From Streptomyces sp. NRRL WC-3618 (GTDB lineage: Bacteria; Actinomycetota; Actinomycetes; Streptomycetales; Streptomycetaceae): a stretch of 64,000 nt of DNA. The stretch covers positions 1-64,000 of the forward strand of contig NZ_LGDW01000107.1 of assembly GCF_001280005.1 (NCBI RefSeq). The letters run 5' to 3'. The translations under genes and the position numbers were made by a program. Below the pieces are notes generated by a model. That model was given only the letters and a program-made list of their open reading frames with translations. It ran no database searches and was not told where the DNA came from. Numbering within the stretch: the first letter of the stretch is position 1; each line of letters begins with the position of its first letter. Positions 36,839 through 45,028 of the stretch are shown one piece after another.

Positions 36839-38980
36839 CTAGGTCGGGCGCTGAAGCACCGTCAGGCTGTGGTCCAGCAGGGTCAGGCGGTCGCCCGCCT
36901 TCACCTTCGCGCCCGTGCCCGGCGGCACGCCCTCCGTGCGGGCGGTGTCGATCACGACCTCCCACTGGCGGCCGTGGTTGACCGGCACCACGAACTCCAG
37001 CGTCTTCGGCGAGGCGTTGAACATCAGCAGGAACGAGTCGTCGGAGATGCGCTCACCGCGCGCACCGGGCTCGGAGATCGCGTTGCCGTTGAGGAACACG
37101 CTCATCGCGCCCGCCTGCGCCGAGTCCCAGTCGCGCTGGACCATCTCCTCGCCCGCCGGGGTGAACCAGGCGATGTCCGACAGCTCGTCGTGGGTGCCCT
37201 CCACGGGGCGGCCGTGGAAGAAGCGGCGCCTGCGGAAGACCGGGTGGTCCTTGCGCAGCCACACCATCGCGCGCGTGAACTCCAGCAGCTCCGCCGATCC
37301 GGGTTCGCCGTCGGAGTCGGTGGCGTCGGCGAAGTCCGGCCACGGCACCCAGGAGATCTCGTTGTCCTGGCAGTACGCGTTGTTGTTGCCGCCCTGGGTG
37401 CGCGCGAACTCGTCACCGTGGCTGAGCATCGGCACGCCCTGGGACAGCATCAGCGTCGCGATGAAGTTCCGCCGCTGGCGCGCCCGGAGGGCGAGGACGC
37501 CCGCGTCCTCGGTCTCGCCCTCGGCGCCGCAGTTCCAGGACCTGTTGTGGCTCTCCCCGTCCCGGTTGTCCTCGCCGTTGGCCAGGTTGCGTTTCTCGTT
37601 GTACGACACCAGGTCGTTGAGGGTGAAACCGTCATGGCAGGTCACGAAGTTGATCGAGGCCAGCGGACGGCGGCCGTCGTCCTGGTAGAGGTCCGAGGAC
37701 CCCGTCAGCCGGGACGCGAACTCCGCGAGCGTGCGCGGCTCGCCCCGCCACATGTCCCGTACGGTGTCGCGGTACATGCCGTTCCACTCGGTCCACAGCG
37801 GCGGGAAGTTGCCCACCTGGTAGCCGCCCTCGCCCACGTCCCACGGCTCGGCGATCAGCTTCACCTGGGACACCACCGGGTCCTGCTGGACCAGGTCGAA
37901 GAACGACGACAGCCGGTCCACCTCGTGGAACTGCCGGGCCAGCGTGGCCGCGAGGTCGAAGCGAAAACCGTCGACGTGCATCTCGGTGACCCAGTAGCGC
38001 AGCGAGTCCATGATCAGCTGGAGCACGTGCGGGGACCGCATGAGCAGGGAGTTCCCGGTGCCCGTGGTGTCCATGTAGTAGCGCTGGTCCTCGGCGAGCC
38101 GGTAGTACTGCGCGTTGTCGATGCCCCGGAAGGACAGCGTCGGGCCGAGGTGGTTGCCCTCCGCGGTGTGGTTGTAGACCACGTCCAGGATGACCTCGAT
38201 ACCGGCCTCGTGCAGCGCCCGTACCGCCGACTTGAACTCCAGGACCTGCTGGCCCCGGTCGCCCCAGGAGGCGTACGCGTTGTGCGGGGCGAAGAAGCCG
38301 ATCGTGTTGTAGCCCCAGTAGTTGGTCAGGCCCATGTCGACCAGCCGGTGGTCGTTGACGAACTGGTGCACCGGCATCAGTTCGAGGGCCGTGACACCGA
38401 GAGCGGTCAGGTGTTCGATGATCGCGGGGTGGGCGAGCGCAGCGTAGGTGCCGCGCAGCTCCTCGGGCAGCGCCGGGTGGCGCATCGTCAGGCCCTTCAC
38501 ATGAGCCTCGTAGATCACCGTGTGGTGGTACTCGGTGCGCGGGCGCCGGTCGTCGCCCCAGTCGAAGTACGGGTTGACCACGACGGACGACATGGTGTGC
38601 GGCGCCGAGTCGAGGTCGTTGCGCCGCTCGGGCTCGCCGAAGTGGTAGCCGTACACCTCCTCGCCCCAGGTGACCGCGCCGCTGATCGCCTTCGCGTACG
38701 GATCGAGGAGCAGCTTCGCCGAGTTGGTCCGCCGGCCGAGCTCGGGTGCGTACGGGCCGTGCGCCCGGAAGCCGTAGCGCTGTCCCGGCATCACCCCGGG
38801 CAGATACGCGTGCCGGACGAACGCGTCGCTCTCCCGCAGTTCCACCGCCGTTTCCGAGCCGTCGTCGTGGAGCAGACACAGCTCGACCCGTTCGGCGGCC
38901 TCCGAGAAGACCGCGAAGTTGGTGCCGGCGCCGTCGTACGTGGCACCGAGTGGATATGCCTCTCCTGGCCAGACCTGCAT
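36839..38980 (-). CDS. glgX: Glycogen debranching enzyme
   Basis: GlgX hydrolyses alpha-1,6 branch points left after phosphorylase action. This 713-residue cytosolic GH13 protein has an N-terminal CBM48 domain (about 1-150: GATYDGAGTNFAVFSEAAERVELCL) and a barrel with VILDVVYNHTAEGN, DGFRFDLAATLAR (Asp), LIAEPWDVGEGGYQVGNFPPLWTEWN (Glu) and VTCHDGFTLNDLVSYNEKRN, all classic for GlgX. The late SHGDEFARTQGGNNNAYCQDNEISW motif confirms it. ATG 38980 follows GAAAGAG; an in-frame start 25 codons upstream gives an implausible Arg-rich leader. It is the first gene before treY. Confidence 0.95.
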   Translation of the reverse strand: MQVWPGEAYPLGATYDGAGTNFAVFSEAAERVELCLLHDDGSETAVELRESDAFVRHAYLPGVMPGQRYGFRAHGPYAPELGRRTNSAKLLLDPYAKAISGAVTWGEEVYGYHFGEPERRNDLDSAPHTMSSVVVNPYFDWGDDRRPRTEYHHTVIYEAHVKGLTMRHPALPEELRGTYAALAHPAIIEHLTALGVTALELMPVHQFVNDHRLVDMGLTNYWGYNTIGFFAPHNAYASWGDRGQQVLEFKSAVRALHEAGIEVILDVVYNHTAEGNHLGPTLSFRGIDNAQYYRLAEDQRYYMDTTGTGNSLLMRSPHVLQLIMDSLRYWVTEMHVDGFRFDLAATLARQFHEVDRLSSFFDLVQQDPVVSQVKLIAEPWDVGEGGYQVGNFPPLWTEWNGMYRDTVRDMWRGEPRTLAEFASRLTGSSDLYQDDGRRPLASINFVTCHDGFTLNDLVSYNEKRNLANGEDNRDGESHNRSWNCGAEGETEDAGVLALRARQRRNFIATLMLSQGVPMLSHGDEFARTQGGNNNAYCQDNEISWVPWPDFADATDSDGEPGSAELLEFTRAMVWLRKDHPVFRRRRFFHGRPVEGTHDELSDIAWFTPAGEEMVQRDWDSAQAGAMSVFLNGNAISEPGARGERISDDSFLLMFNASPKTLEFVVPVNHGRQWEVVIDTARTEGVPPGTGAKVKAGDRLTLLDHSLTVLQRPT

Positions 38981-39170
38981 GCGCTCGACTCTTTCAGTTG
39001 TGGTCCGCCGCTGGGGCGACTCCACTCCGAGTCTCCCCGAAAGTGATGGAACCACCTACGACTTACGCCCCTCTTACCGGTCGACCTGTGCGTACCCGCA
39101 TACCCGGGTGCGCCAAAACTTTTCCTTCTTCACGTACTCCCTGGGCTGTGAGGGGGAGTAAGGGGACAAC

Positions 39171-40010
39171 GTGCGCAAAATCGTGCGCCGCCACCTGGGC
39201 AAGGTGGTGGCGGGGGCGGGCATAGCGGTGGCCGGTACGGCGCTGATGGTCGCGGTGACGCTGCCGGGATCGGCGGGGGCCGACGAAACGGGGGGTACGG
39301 GGAACTCGGGCACCTCGGGAAGCACGTCGGGCTCGGCGAGCACGGGCGGCGGCGGGGGGCAGTCCGGGCAGCAGGCCGCGGTGCCGCCCGGTGTCGTCGA
39401 ACAGGTGCCCGCCGAGGGTGCGAAGGGCAAGGGCCGTGATCCGCTCACCGACGGTGAGATGGCACGCGTCGAGAACCTCGCCCTGAGCCGCCAGCTGCGT
39501 GGCTCCGGTGAGGACGTGACGGGACAGCCCGGTCCGCAGCGGATCAGCGTCGACCTGGCCGAGCCCGAGGCCACCGAGGTGGACGACCCGAACGCGCCCC
39601 GGCGCGCGGACGTCTCGTACTACGACTACAAGAACGACACGCTGGTCACCAGGACCGTCAACCTCGACACCGGCAAGGTCGAGCGGACCGGTACCCAGCA
39701 CGGTGTGCAGCCGCCTCCGGGCCGCGCCGAGACGGCCGAGGCGACCAGGCTGCTGATTGCCGACCCGCTGGGCGCGGGCCTGAGGGCCGACTACAAGGAC
39801 GCCACCGGCAAGGAGCTCACCTCGCCCGACCAGCTGCTCGTGTCCAGCATGGTCTACCGGGCCACTCCGGGCGCCCAGCCCGCCGTGCTCGACGCGTGCG
39901 GCGACCACCGCTGTGTGCGGCTCTTTCCGAAGGTGAAGAACGGGTCGTGGATCGACTCCCGCTCGCTGATCATCGACCTGGGCGCCCGCAAGGTGGCCAA
40001 GCTCGGCTGA
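39171..40010 (+). CDS. Secreted protein resembling an amine-oxidase N-terminal domain
   Basis: This 279-residue protein has a twin-arginine-like N-terminus (MRKIVRRHLGK) and a signal segment ending SAGA, then a Gly/Ser/Thr-rich linker (about 38-75). The folded part (about 80-279) contains RADVSYYDYKNDTLVTRTVNLDTGKVERT, reminiscent of the N3-type domain that precedes copper amine oxidase catalytic domains. It also has a CGDHRC pair. The next gene encodes the catalytic-domain homologue without such N domains, so the two may form one enzyme. The domain relationship is inferred from general pattern and needs structural comparison. GTG 39171 follows a GGGGGAGTAAGGGG site. Confidence 0.7.
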   Translation: MRKIVRRHLGKVVAGAGIAVAGTALMVAVTLPGSAGADETGGTGNSGTSGSTSGSASTGGGGGQSGQQAAVPPGVVEQVPAEGAKGKGRDPLTDGEMARVENLALSRQLRGSGEDVTGQPGPQRISVDLAEPEATEVDDPNAPRRADVSYYDYKNDTLVTRTVNLDTGKVERTGTQHGVQPPPGRAETAEATRLLIADPLGAGLRADYKDATGKELTSPDQLLVSSMVYRATPGAQPAVLDACGDHRCVRLFPKVKNGSWIDSRSLIIDLGARKVAKLG

Positions 40011-40096
40011 CCGGGGTGACGACCGTCCTCGGTTCACCTTCGCACCTCGTACCTCTTCCCCGCCCCACTCTCTCCTTCTAGGGAGTCTCTTAAGTC

Positions 40097-41395
40097 ATGC
40101 GCGAAAAGTATGTGCTCGTAGGCCTCTCCGCGGTCGCGCTGGCCGCCGGCCTCACCACGGCGGCGGGCCCGGCCACCGCCCAGCCCAAGGCGGCGGCCGC
40201 GCCGGCCGCGGACTGCAGTGCGGCCTACCGCATCGAGCAGAAGCTCTCCACCGGCACCACCTGGCGGATGTGCTGGCGCTACGAGAGCGCGGCCGGGCTC
40301 GTCCTGGAGAAGATCTCGTACCAGCCTCCGGGCGAGGCCCAGCCGATCAAGGTGCTCAACTCCGCGCGGCTCGCCCAGATCCACGTCCCCTACGACGACG
40401 GGCAGGCCGAGTACCAGGACCTGACCGGGGCGGGCTTCGCCCAGGGTCTGATGAACATGGCGCCCGGTGAGTGCCCCGGCGGCACCATCAAGACCGTCAA
40501 GGTTCCCGAGGCATGGGACCCGGAGCACGCGAACGTCAAGGGCCTGTGCACCACGACCCGTACGCGCGGCCACGCCTACCGGATGCAGGGCGACACCGCG
40601 AACAAAGTCTGGCAGACCCAGGGCAAGGACCTGCTCGTCTACACGGTCAACCAGACCGGCTGGTACGAGTACATCACCGAGTGGCGCTTCCAGGACGACG
40701 GCACCATCAACATGAACGTCGGCGCCACCGGCAGCCTCTCGCCCGGCGACTACGACGCGGGCGACGGCCGCGGCTGGCCCATCGGCAAGGGCGCCAAGGC
40801 CTACGCCACCAGCCACAGCCACAACGTCTTCTGGCGGCTCGACTTCGGCCTCGACGGCTCCTCCAAGGGCAAGGTCGAGCAGTACGACTCCGTGGTCAGC
40901 CCGCCCAGGAGCGGCGAGGAGGGACCCACCAACAAGACGACCCGCACGCAGATCAAGAAGGAACTCGCGGGCGACGCCAAGAGCATGCGCTGGTGGCGCA
41001 TGGTCAGCGCCACCGGCAAGAACAAGGACGGCCACGCGCGGTCGTACGAGATCGTCCCCGGCGCCACCACCAAGTACCCCGGCCGCAGTTACACCCGGCA
41101 TGACGTCTACTTCACCGAGTACAACAAGTGTGAGCAGTTCGCCAGCGACAACCTGGGCAACTGCGGTGCCGGCGCCAAGAAGTCCGTCGACGGATGGGTC
41201 AACGGCCAGACGCTCACCCACCCGTTGGTCTGGGTGAACGTGGGCTTCCACCACATAGCCCGGGACGAGGACCAGCAGCCCATGCCCATCCACTGGCAGG
41301 GCTTCTCCCTCGCCCCGCGCGATGTCACGGCTATGAATCCGCTCACTCCCGCCGCGCTCGCCGACCAGAACGGGCATGTCGAAAACGGTAGTTGA
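40097..41395 (+). CDS. Secreted copper amine oxidase catalytic-domain homologue
   Basis: This 432-residue protein has a signal peptide (about 1-32) and a domain with the copper amine oxidase layout. The expected topaquinone tyrosine is Tyr190 in GWYEYITEW. Copper ligands are His240 and His242 in SHSHNVFWRLDFGLDG, and His385 or His386 in GFHHIARDEDQQPMPIHWQGF. These enzymes oxidise primary amines to aldehydes with H2O2 release. The usual Asn before the cofactor tyrosine (NYD/E) is Trp here, which may affect cofactor formation. It is much shorter than typical enzymes (about 640) and lacks N-terminal domains, which may be supplied by the preceding gene. ATG 40097 has GGGAG upstream. Confidence 0.83.
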   Translation: MREKYVLVGLSAVALAAGLTTAAGPATAQPKAAAAPAADCSAAYRIEQKLSTGTTWRMCWRYESAAGLVLEKISYQPPGEAQPIKVLNSARLAQIHVPYDDGQAEYQDLTGAGFAQGLMNMAPGECPGGTIKTVKVPEAWDPEHANVKGLCTTTRTRGHAYRMQGDTANKVWQTQGKDLLVYTVNQTGWYEYITEWRFQDDGTINMNVGATGSLSPGDYDAGDGRGWPIGKGAKAYATSHSHNVFWRLDFGLDGSSKGKVEQYDSVVSPPRSGEEGPTNKTTRTQIKKELAGDAKSMRWWRMVSATGKNKDGHARSYEIVPGATTKYPGRSYTRHDVYFTEYNKCEQFASDNLGNCGAGAKKSVDGWVNGQTLTHPLVWVNVGFHHIARDEDQQPMPIHWQGFSLAPRDVTAMNPLTPAALADQNGHVENGS

Positions 41396-41509
41396 GAAAC
41401 GACCCTGTCCATCCTGCTGCACCGCAGACCGCTCCCGGAGTACCCTTCCTTGATCGTCGGCCGGGCTCGGCCACGGGGAGAGCTCGGGGGAGCGGAAGGC
41501 GGTGCACGG

Positions 41510-42748
41510 GTGGGCTCGGGAGGGCTGGAGCTGCCCCCTGGTGACGAGGGTCACGAGGGGAACTCCACAGAGGTCCCGCCCGGCGCGGTGTCCCTGGCAC
41601 GGCCGATGGAGACGGGTTCCATCGGCCCGGAACTGGACTGGGACGCCGACGCCTGGCACGAGGTGCGAACCCGCGCCCAGCGGGCCGGACGGGCCTACAT
41701 CTGGCTGAACCTCGTCGAACAGCGGCTGCGCGCGGTCGTGGCCGCTGTTCTGCGTCCCATCTACGAACCCGTCCACGGCGACGAGTGGGTGGTCGCCGCC
41801 GCCGGTCCGGCCGGCCAGGAATGGGTGCAGCGCGCGGTCGCCGTACGCGAAGTCAGCCGCCGCAAGGGCTACTTGCTCGACCCCGCCGACGACAACGTCC
41901 TCAGCTTCCTCACGTTGCCCCAGCTGCGCGAGCTGATGGTGCAGCACTGGCCGTGCTTCGAGCCGTACGTCGACGAGCGCCGCGATGTCGAACTCGCCCT
42001 GGACGAGCTGGAGGTCACCCGCAACGTGGTCTCCCGCAACCGCGCCCTGTCCGAGGCGGTCCTCGGCCAGGCCGAGCGGGCCTCGGGCAAGCTTCTGGAG
42101 ACCCTCGGCGCGGGCGGCGACGTGCCCTCCGCGCGCCGGCTGCCGGTGGACGCGGTCGAGGACCTGGTAGGCGACCGGTACGGCGACGTGGTCGCGGTGC
42201 ACACCGACCGTGTACGGCTGATGCGCCAGTTCCCGGCCGAGGACATCTTCGGCGGCGCGCGTCGCCTCGACGCCATCGGTATCGGCCTCAACCTCCTTGT
42301 GCAGAACTTCTCCGGGCGACGCCTGGTGCGGCTCGCGGAGTCGGGCTGCCGGGTCCGGCTGCTGTTCCTGAACCCCGCGTCCAGTGCGGTGAAGCGGCGT
42401 GAGCGCGAACTTGGCATCAAGCGGGGCGAGTTGAGCCGCGCGGTCGAGATGAACATCCTGCACATGCGCCGGGTGCGGTCCAAGCTGCGCGACCCGGGCG
42501 CCTTCGAGATCCAGGTCTTCGACGAGACGCCCCGCTTCACGGCCTACCTCGTCGACGGGGACGCCTCGGACGGGGTCGCGATCGTGCAGACCTATCTGAG
42601 CCGGACGCGCGGGATGGAGGCGCCGGTGCTGGTGCTGCGGGGCCGAAGCCGGATGGTCAAGCCGGGCGAGACGGAGGAGAGCGGTCTTTTCCCGACATAC
42701 CGCGAGGAGTTCGAGACCGCCTGGGCCGATTCGCGGCCTGTGTCCTGA
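41510..42748 (+). CDS. SAV2148-type HEPN domain protein
   Basis: This 412-residue cytoplasmic protein is conserved in Streptomyces and known as the SAV2148 family with a HEPN domain. The N-terminal half is helical (about 60-260, RTRAQRAGRAYIWLNLVEQRLRAVV...). The C-terminal half has a phospholipase-D-like look (GCRVRLLFLNPASSAVKRRERELG, FEIQVFDETPRFTAYLVDGDASDGVAIVQTYLS). HEPN proteins often act on RNA or nucleotides, but the catalytic RxxxxH motif is not obvious here. The GTG start with GGAAGG upstream is preferred to an upstream in-frame start 60 bp earlier. No antitoxin-like partner is adjacent. Confidence 0.8.
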   Translation: MGSGGLELPPGDEGHEGNSTEVPPGAVSLARPMETGSIGPELDWDADAWHEVRTRAQRAGRAYIWLNLVEQRLRAVVAAVLRPIYEPVHGDEWVVAAAGPAGQEWVQRAVAVREVSRRKGYLLDPADDNVLSFLTLPQLRELMVQHWPCFEPYVDERRDVELALDELEVTRNVVSRNRALSEAVLGQAERASGKLLETLGAGGDVPSARRLPVDAVEDLVGDRYGDVVAVHTDRVRLMRQFPAEDIFGGARRLDAIGIGLNLLVQNFSGRRLVRLAESGCRVRLLFLNPASSAVKRRERELGIKRGELSRAVEMNILHMRRVRSKLRDPGAFEIQVFDETPRFTAYLVDGDASDGVAIVQTYLSRTRGMEAPVLVLRGRSRMVKPGETEESGLFPTYREEFETAWADSRPVS

Positions 42749-42859
42749 CCTGCTCACCTTCCACAACCGGAACGCGGTCCTCTGATTGTCAGTGGCTCAT
42801 GGGATCGTGGAGACCACTGGGGGAAAGCACCACCAAGAAGGTAAGAAGGGGGGCCAGGC

Positions 42860-43582
42860 ATGGGCTGGCACCATGAGCTGCTGATCGGCTTCGACCTGGA
42901 GACGACCGGGACGGATCCGAGCGAGGCACGCATCGTCACCGGCGCGGTGATCGAGGTGCGGGGCGGTGAGACACTCGGCCGCCGCGAATGGCTGGCCGAT
43001 CCGGGCGTGGAGATCCCGGCGGACGCGGTCGCCGTGCACGGCATCACCAACGAGCGCGCGACCAGCGAGGGCCGCCCGGCGGACCAGGTCGCGGACGCCA
43101 TCGCGGACGTACTGGCGACGTACTGGAAGACGGGCGTGCCGGTGGTCGCCTACAACGCGAACTTCGACCTCACCCTGCTCTCCGCCGAGTTGCGCAGACA
43201 CGGTCTGCCGTCCCTGCGGGAGCGGCTGGGCGGCCTGGACCCTGCGCCGGTGATCGACCCGTACACGATCGACCGCTCCGTCGACCGCTACCGGCGCGGC
43301 AAGCGCAACCTGGAAGCGGTGTGCACGGAGTACGGCGTCCTGCTGGACGCGGCCCACGACGCGTCGGCGGACGCGCTGGCCGCGGCACGACTGGCGTGCG
43401 CGATAGCCGAGCGGCATCCCAAGGTCGCGGCGCTCGGCCCGGTGGAGCTGCACCGGCGCCAGATCGACTGGTACGCGCAGTGGGCGGCCGATTTCCAGAG
43501 CTTTCTGCGCCGCAAGGGGGAGACGGACGCGGTGGTGGACGGCACCTGGCCGGTACGGGAGGCGGTGGGCGACGCCGTGTGA
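42860..43582 (+). CDS. DnaQ-like 3'-5' exonuclease
   Basis: This 240-residue protein has the DEDDh exonuclease motifs: Exo I FDLETTGTDP, Exo II AYNANFDLTLL and Exo III HDASADALAAARL (His and Asp). Such enzymes remove nucleotides from 3' ends and act in proofreading or repair. It lacks the rest of a polymerase subunit, so it is a free-standing exonuclease rather than a full DnaQ. The length and the ELHRRQIDWYAQWAADFQSFLRRKG tail are typical of the actinobacterial group. ATG 42860 follows AAGAAGGTAAGAAGGGGGG, a very strong ribosome region. It is downstream of the HEPN gene. Confidence 0.9.
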   Translation: MGWHHELLIGFDLETTGTDPSEARIVTGAVIEVRGGETLGRREWLADPGVEIPADAVAVHGITNERATSEGRPADQVADAIADVLATYWKTGVPVVAYNANFDLTLLSAELRRHGLPSLRERLGGLDPAPVIDPYTIDRSVDRYRRGKRNLEAVCTEYGVLLDAAHDASADALAAARLACAIAERHPKVAALGPVELHRRQIDWYAQWAADFQSFLRRKGETDAVVDGTWPVREAVGDAV

Positions 43583-43616
43583 GGCGGTTTCCGGCCGGCC
43601 CTGGCAGGATGACGGC

Positions 43617-43970
43617 ATGGAACGTGTGCTGGGGATCGGTGGACATTTCATGCGGGCTGCCGATCCGGCGGCGCTGAGCGCGTGGTACCGCGGCTGCCTG
43701 GGGCTGGACGCCGACGAGTACGGCCTGTGGCATCAGGAAGCCGGACCGACGGTGTTCGCGACGTTCGAGTCCGGGACCGACTACTTCGGATCCCGCTCCC
43801 AGCAGACGATGCTCAACTTCCGGGTCCGGGACCTGGACGCGATGCTCGCCCAACTGCGCGCCCGGGGAGCGGACGTGGCCGAGGAAACGCAGGACATGGA
43901 AGGCGTCGGCCGATTCGGCTGGGTCACCGACCCCGAGGGCAACCGGGTCGAGCTCTGGCAGCCCGCCTGA
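43617..43970 (+). CDS. VOC (glyoxalase/dioxygenase) superfamily protein
   Basis: This 117-residue protein has the vicinal oxygen chelate fold: a His-containing first strand (GIGGHFMRAADPAALSAWYRGCLGL) and the late DPEGNRVELWQP motif with the metal Glu. The pattern of two beta-alpha-beta-beta-beta modules is complete. Members include glyoxalase I, fosfomycin/bleomycin-binding proteins and dioxygenases; the substrate cannot be told. ATG 43617 follows GGCAGGATGACGGC with a moderate ribosome site. It is 34 bp after the exonuclease gene and convergent with the EamA transporter gene. Confidence 0.87.
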   Translation: MERVLGIGGHFMRAADPAALSAWYRGCLGLDADEYGLWHQEAGPTVFATFESGTDYFGSRSQQTMLNFRVRDLDAMLAQLRARGADVAEETQDMEGVGRFGWVTDPEGNRVELWQPA

Positions 43971-43979
43971 CCGCGTCCC

Positions 43980-44933
43980 TCACGGGGGTTCGGGTGCGGC
44001 GACGGGGGCGAGAACCCTGGCGGGTGCCCTGCGTGTGCGGTGGGCGCGTTCCACCGACTGGCCCCAGTACGTGCCGGTGACCATCAGCGTCGCGCCCAGC
44101 GCCGTCAGCGGCGTCAGGAGGTCGCCACCGAGGGCGATGCCGATCGCGGCGGCCCAGATCGGCTCTGTGCCCAGCAGCAGGCTGGCCCGGCTCGCCGACG
44201 TGCGCTGCACGGCCCACGTCTGGGCGAGAAACGCGAACACGCTGCAGAACAGGGCGAGATAGAGCAACTGCGTCCAGGTCCCGGTGTCGGCACGGGTGAG
44301 CGCCGGCAGGTCGGGGGCGGCGGTCGGCAGGAACAGAGCAGTGCCGATGACGGTCTGGAGCGTCGTCAGCTGGAGGGGGCGGATCGGCCGGCCGGTGGTG
44401 AGGCGTCCGACCAGGGCGACATGACCTGCCCGTACCAGTGCCGCGCCCAGCATCAACAGGTCACCGAGACGCGGTGCGTGGAAGCCGTTGCCGGCCATGA
44501 GCAGGCCGACGGCCAGGACGCACACGCTCGCGGCGGCGTAGAAGGCCGGGGGCAGCCCGCCGGGGTGTCCGGCGCGGTCCAGGAGAGGGGTGAGCACGAT
44601 GGTCAGGCTGATGATCAGGCCCGCGTTGGCGGCGGTGGTGTGGGCGACCCCGTACGTCTCCACGGCGAGGACGGCGGCCTGGGTGACGCCGAGCGGCAGT
44701 GCGGCCCGTACTTCCTCACGGGTCCACAGACGAGAGCCACTGCCCCGCTCCCGTTCCTTCCCCCGTCCGGCGGCGACCAGGCCGAGACAGGCGAGCGCGG
44801 ACACGGCGTACCGCGCGAACAGGACCACGAGGACGGGCAGGGCGGAGGTGGCCGTCTGGGCGGACAGATAACTGGAACCCCAGACGAGCGCGACCAGGAG
44901 GAGTACCGCGTCGGTACGGCGGGAGTCGGACAC
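43980..44933 (-). CDS. EamA/DMT-family transporter
   Basis: This is a 317-residue drug/metabolite exporter with about ten hydrophobic helices in two EamA repeats (first: VLLLVALVWGSSYLSAQTA..., AALPLGVTQAAVLAVETYGV; second: GDLLMLGAALVRAGHVALVGRL, LYLALFCSVFAFLAQTWAVQR). Substrates may be amino acids, purines or drugs. The start is a GTG at 44933, with another GTG at 44942; a longer frame start is less likely because the extra residues do not look like a membrane protein. The gene is divergent from the LysR regulator, 95 bp apart, which is a common arrangement for a regulated exporter. Confidence 0.87.
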   Translation of the reverse strand: MSDSRRTDAVLLLVALVWGSSYLSAQTATSALPVLVVLFARYAVSALACLGLVAAGRGKERERGSGSRLWTREEVRAALPLGVTQAAVLAVETYGVAHTTAANAGLIISLTIVLTPLLDRAGHPGGLPPAFYAAASVCVLAVGLLMAGNGFHAPRLGDLLMLGAALVRAGHVALVGRLTTGRPIRPLQLTTLQTVIGTALFLPTAAPDLPALTRADTGTWTQLLYLALFCSVFAFLAQTWAVQRTSASRASLLLGTEPIWAAAIGIALGGDLLTPLTALGATLMVTGTYWGQSVERAHRTRRAPARVLAPVAAPEPP

Positions 44934-45028
44934 GCGACCCACGGTGCATCGGAAACCACTCTGAAGCCTAGGGCCACCTTCTAAAACGATCATTTAGGTT
45001 CCCTACATCGTCTGTCTACACTCCTCCC

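Noticed and set aside
40034..42766. A 910-codon minus-strand open frame
   Set aside because: It is antisense to the copper amine oxidase and HEPN genes, an expected artefact of high G+C third positions.
44934..45028. LysR-type operator between the EamA and LysR genes
   Set aside because: T-rich words are present but no convincing T-N11-A dyad was found.
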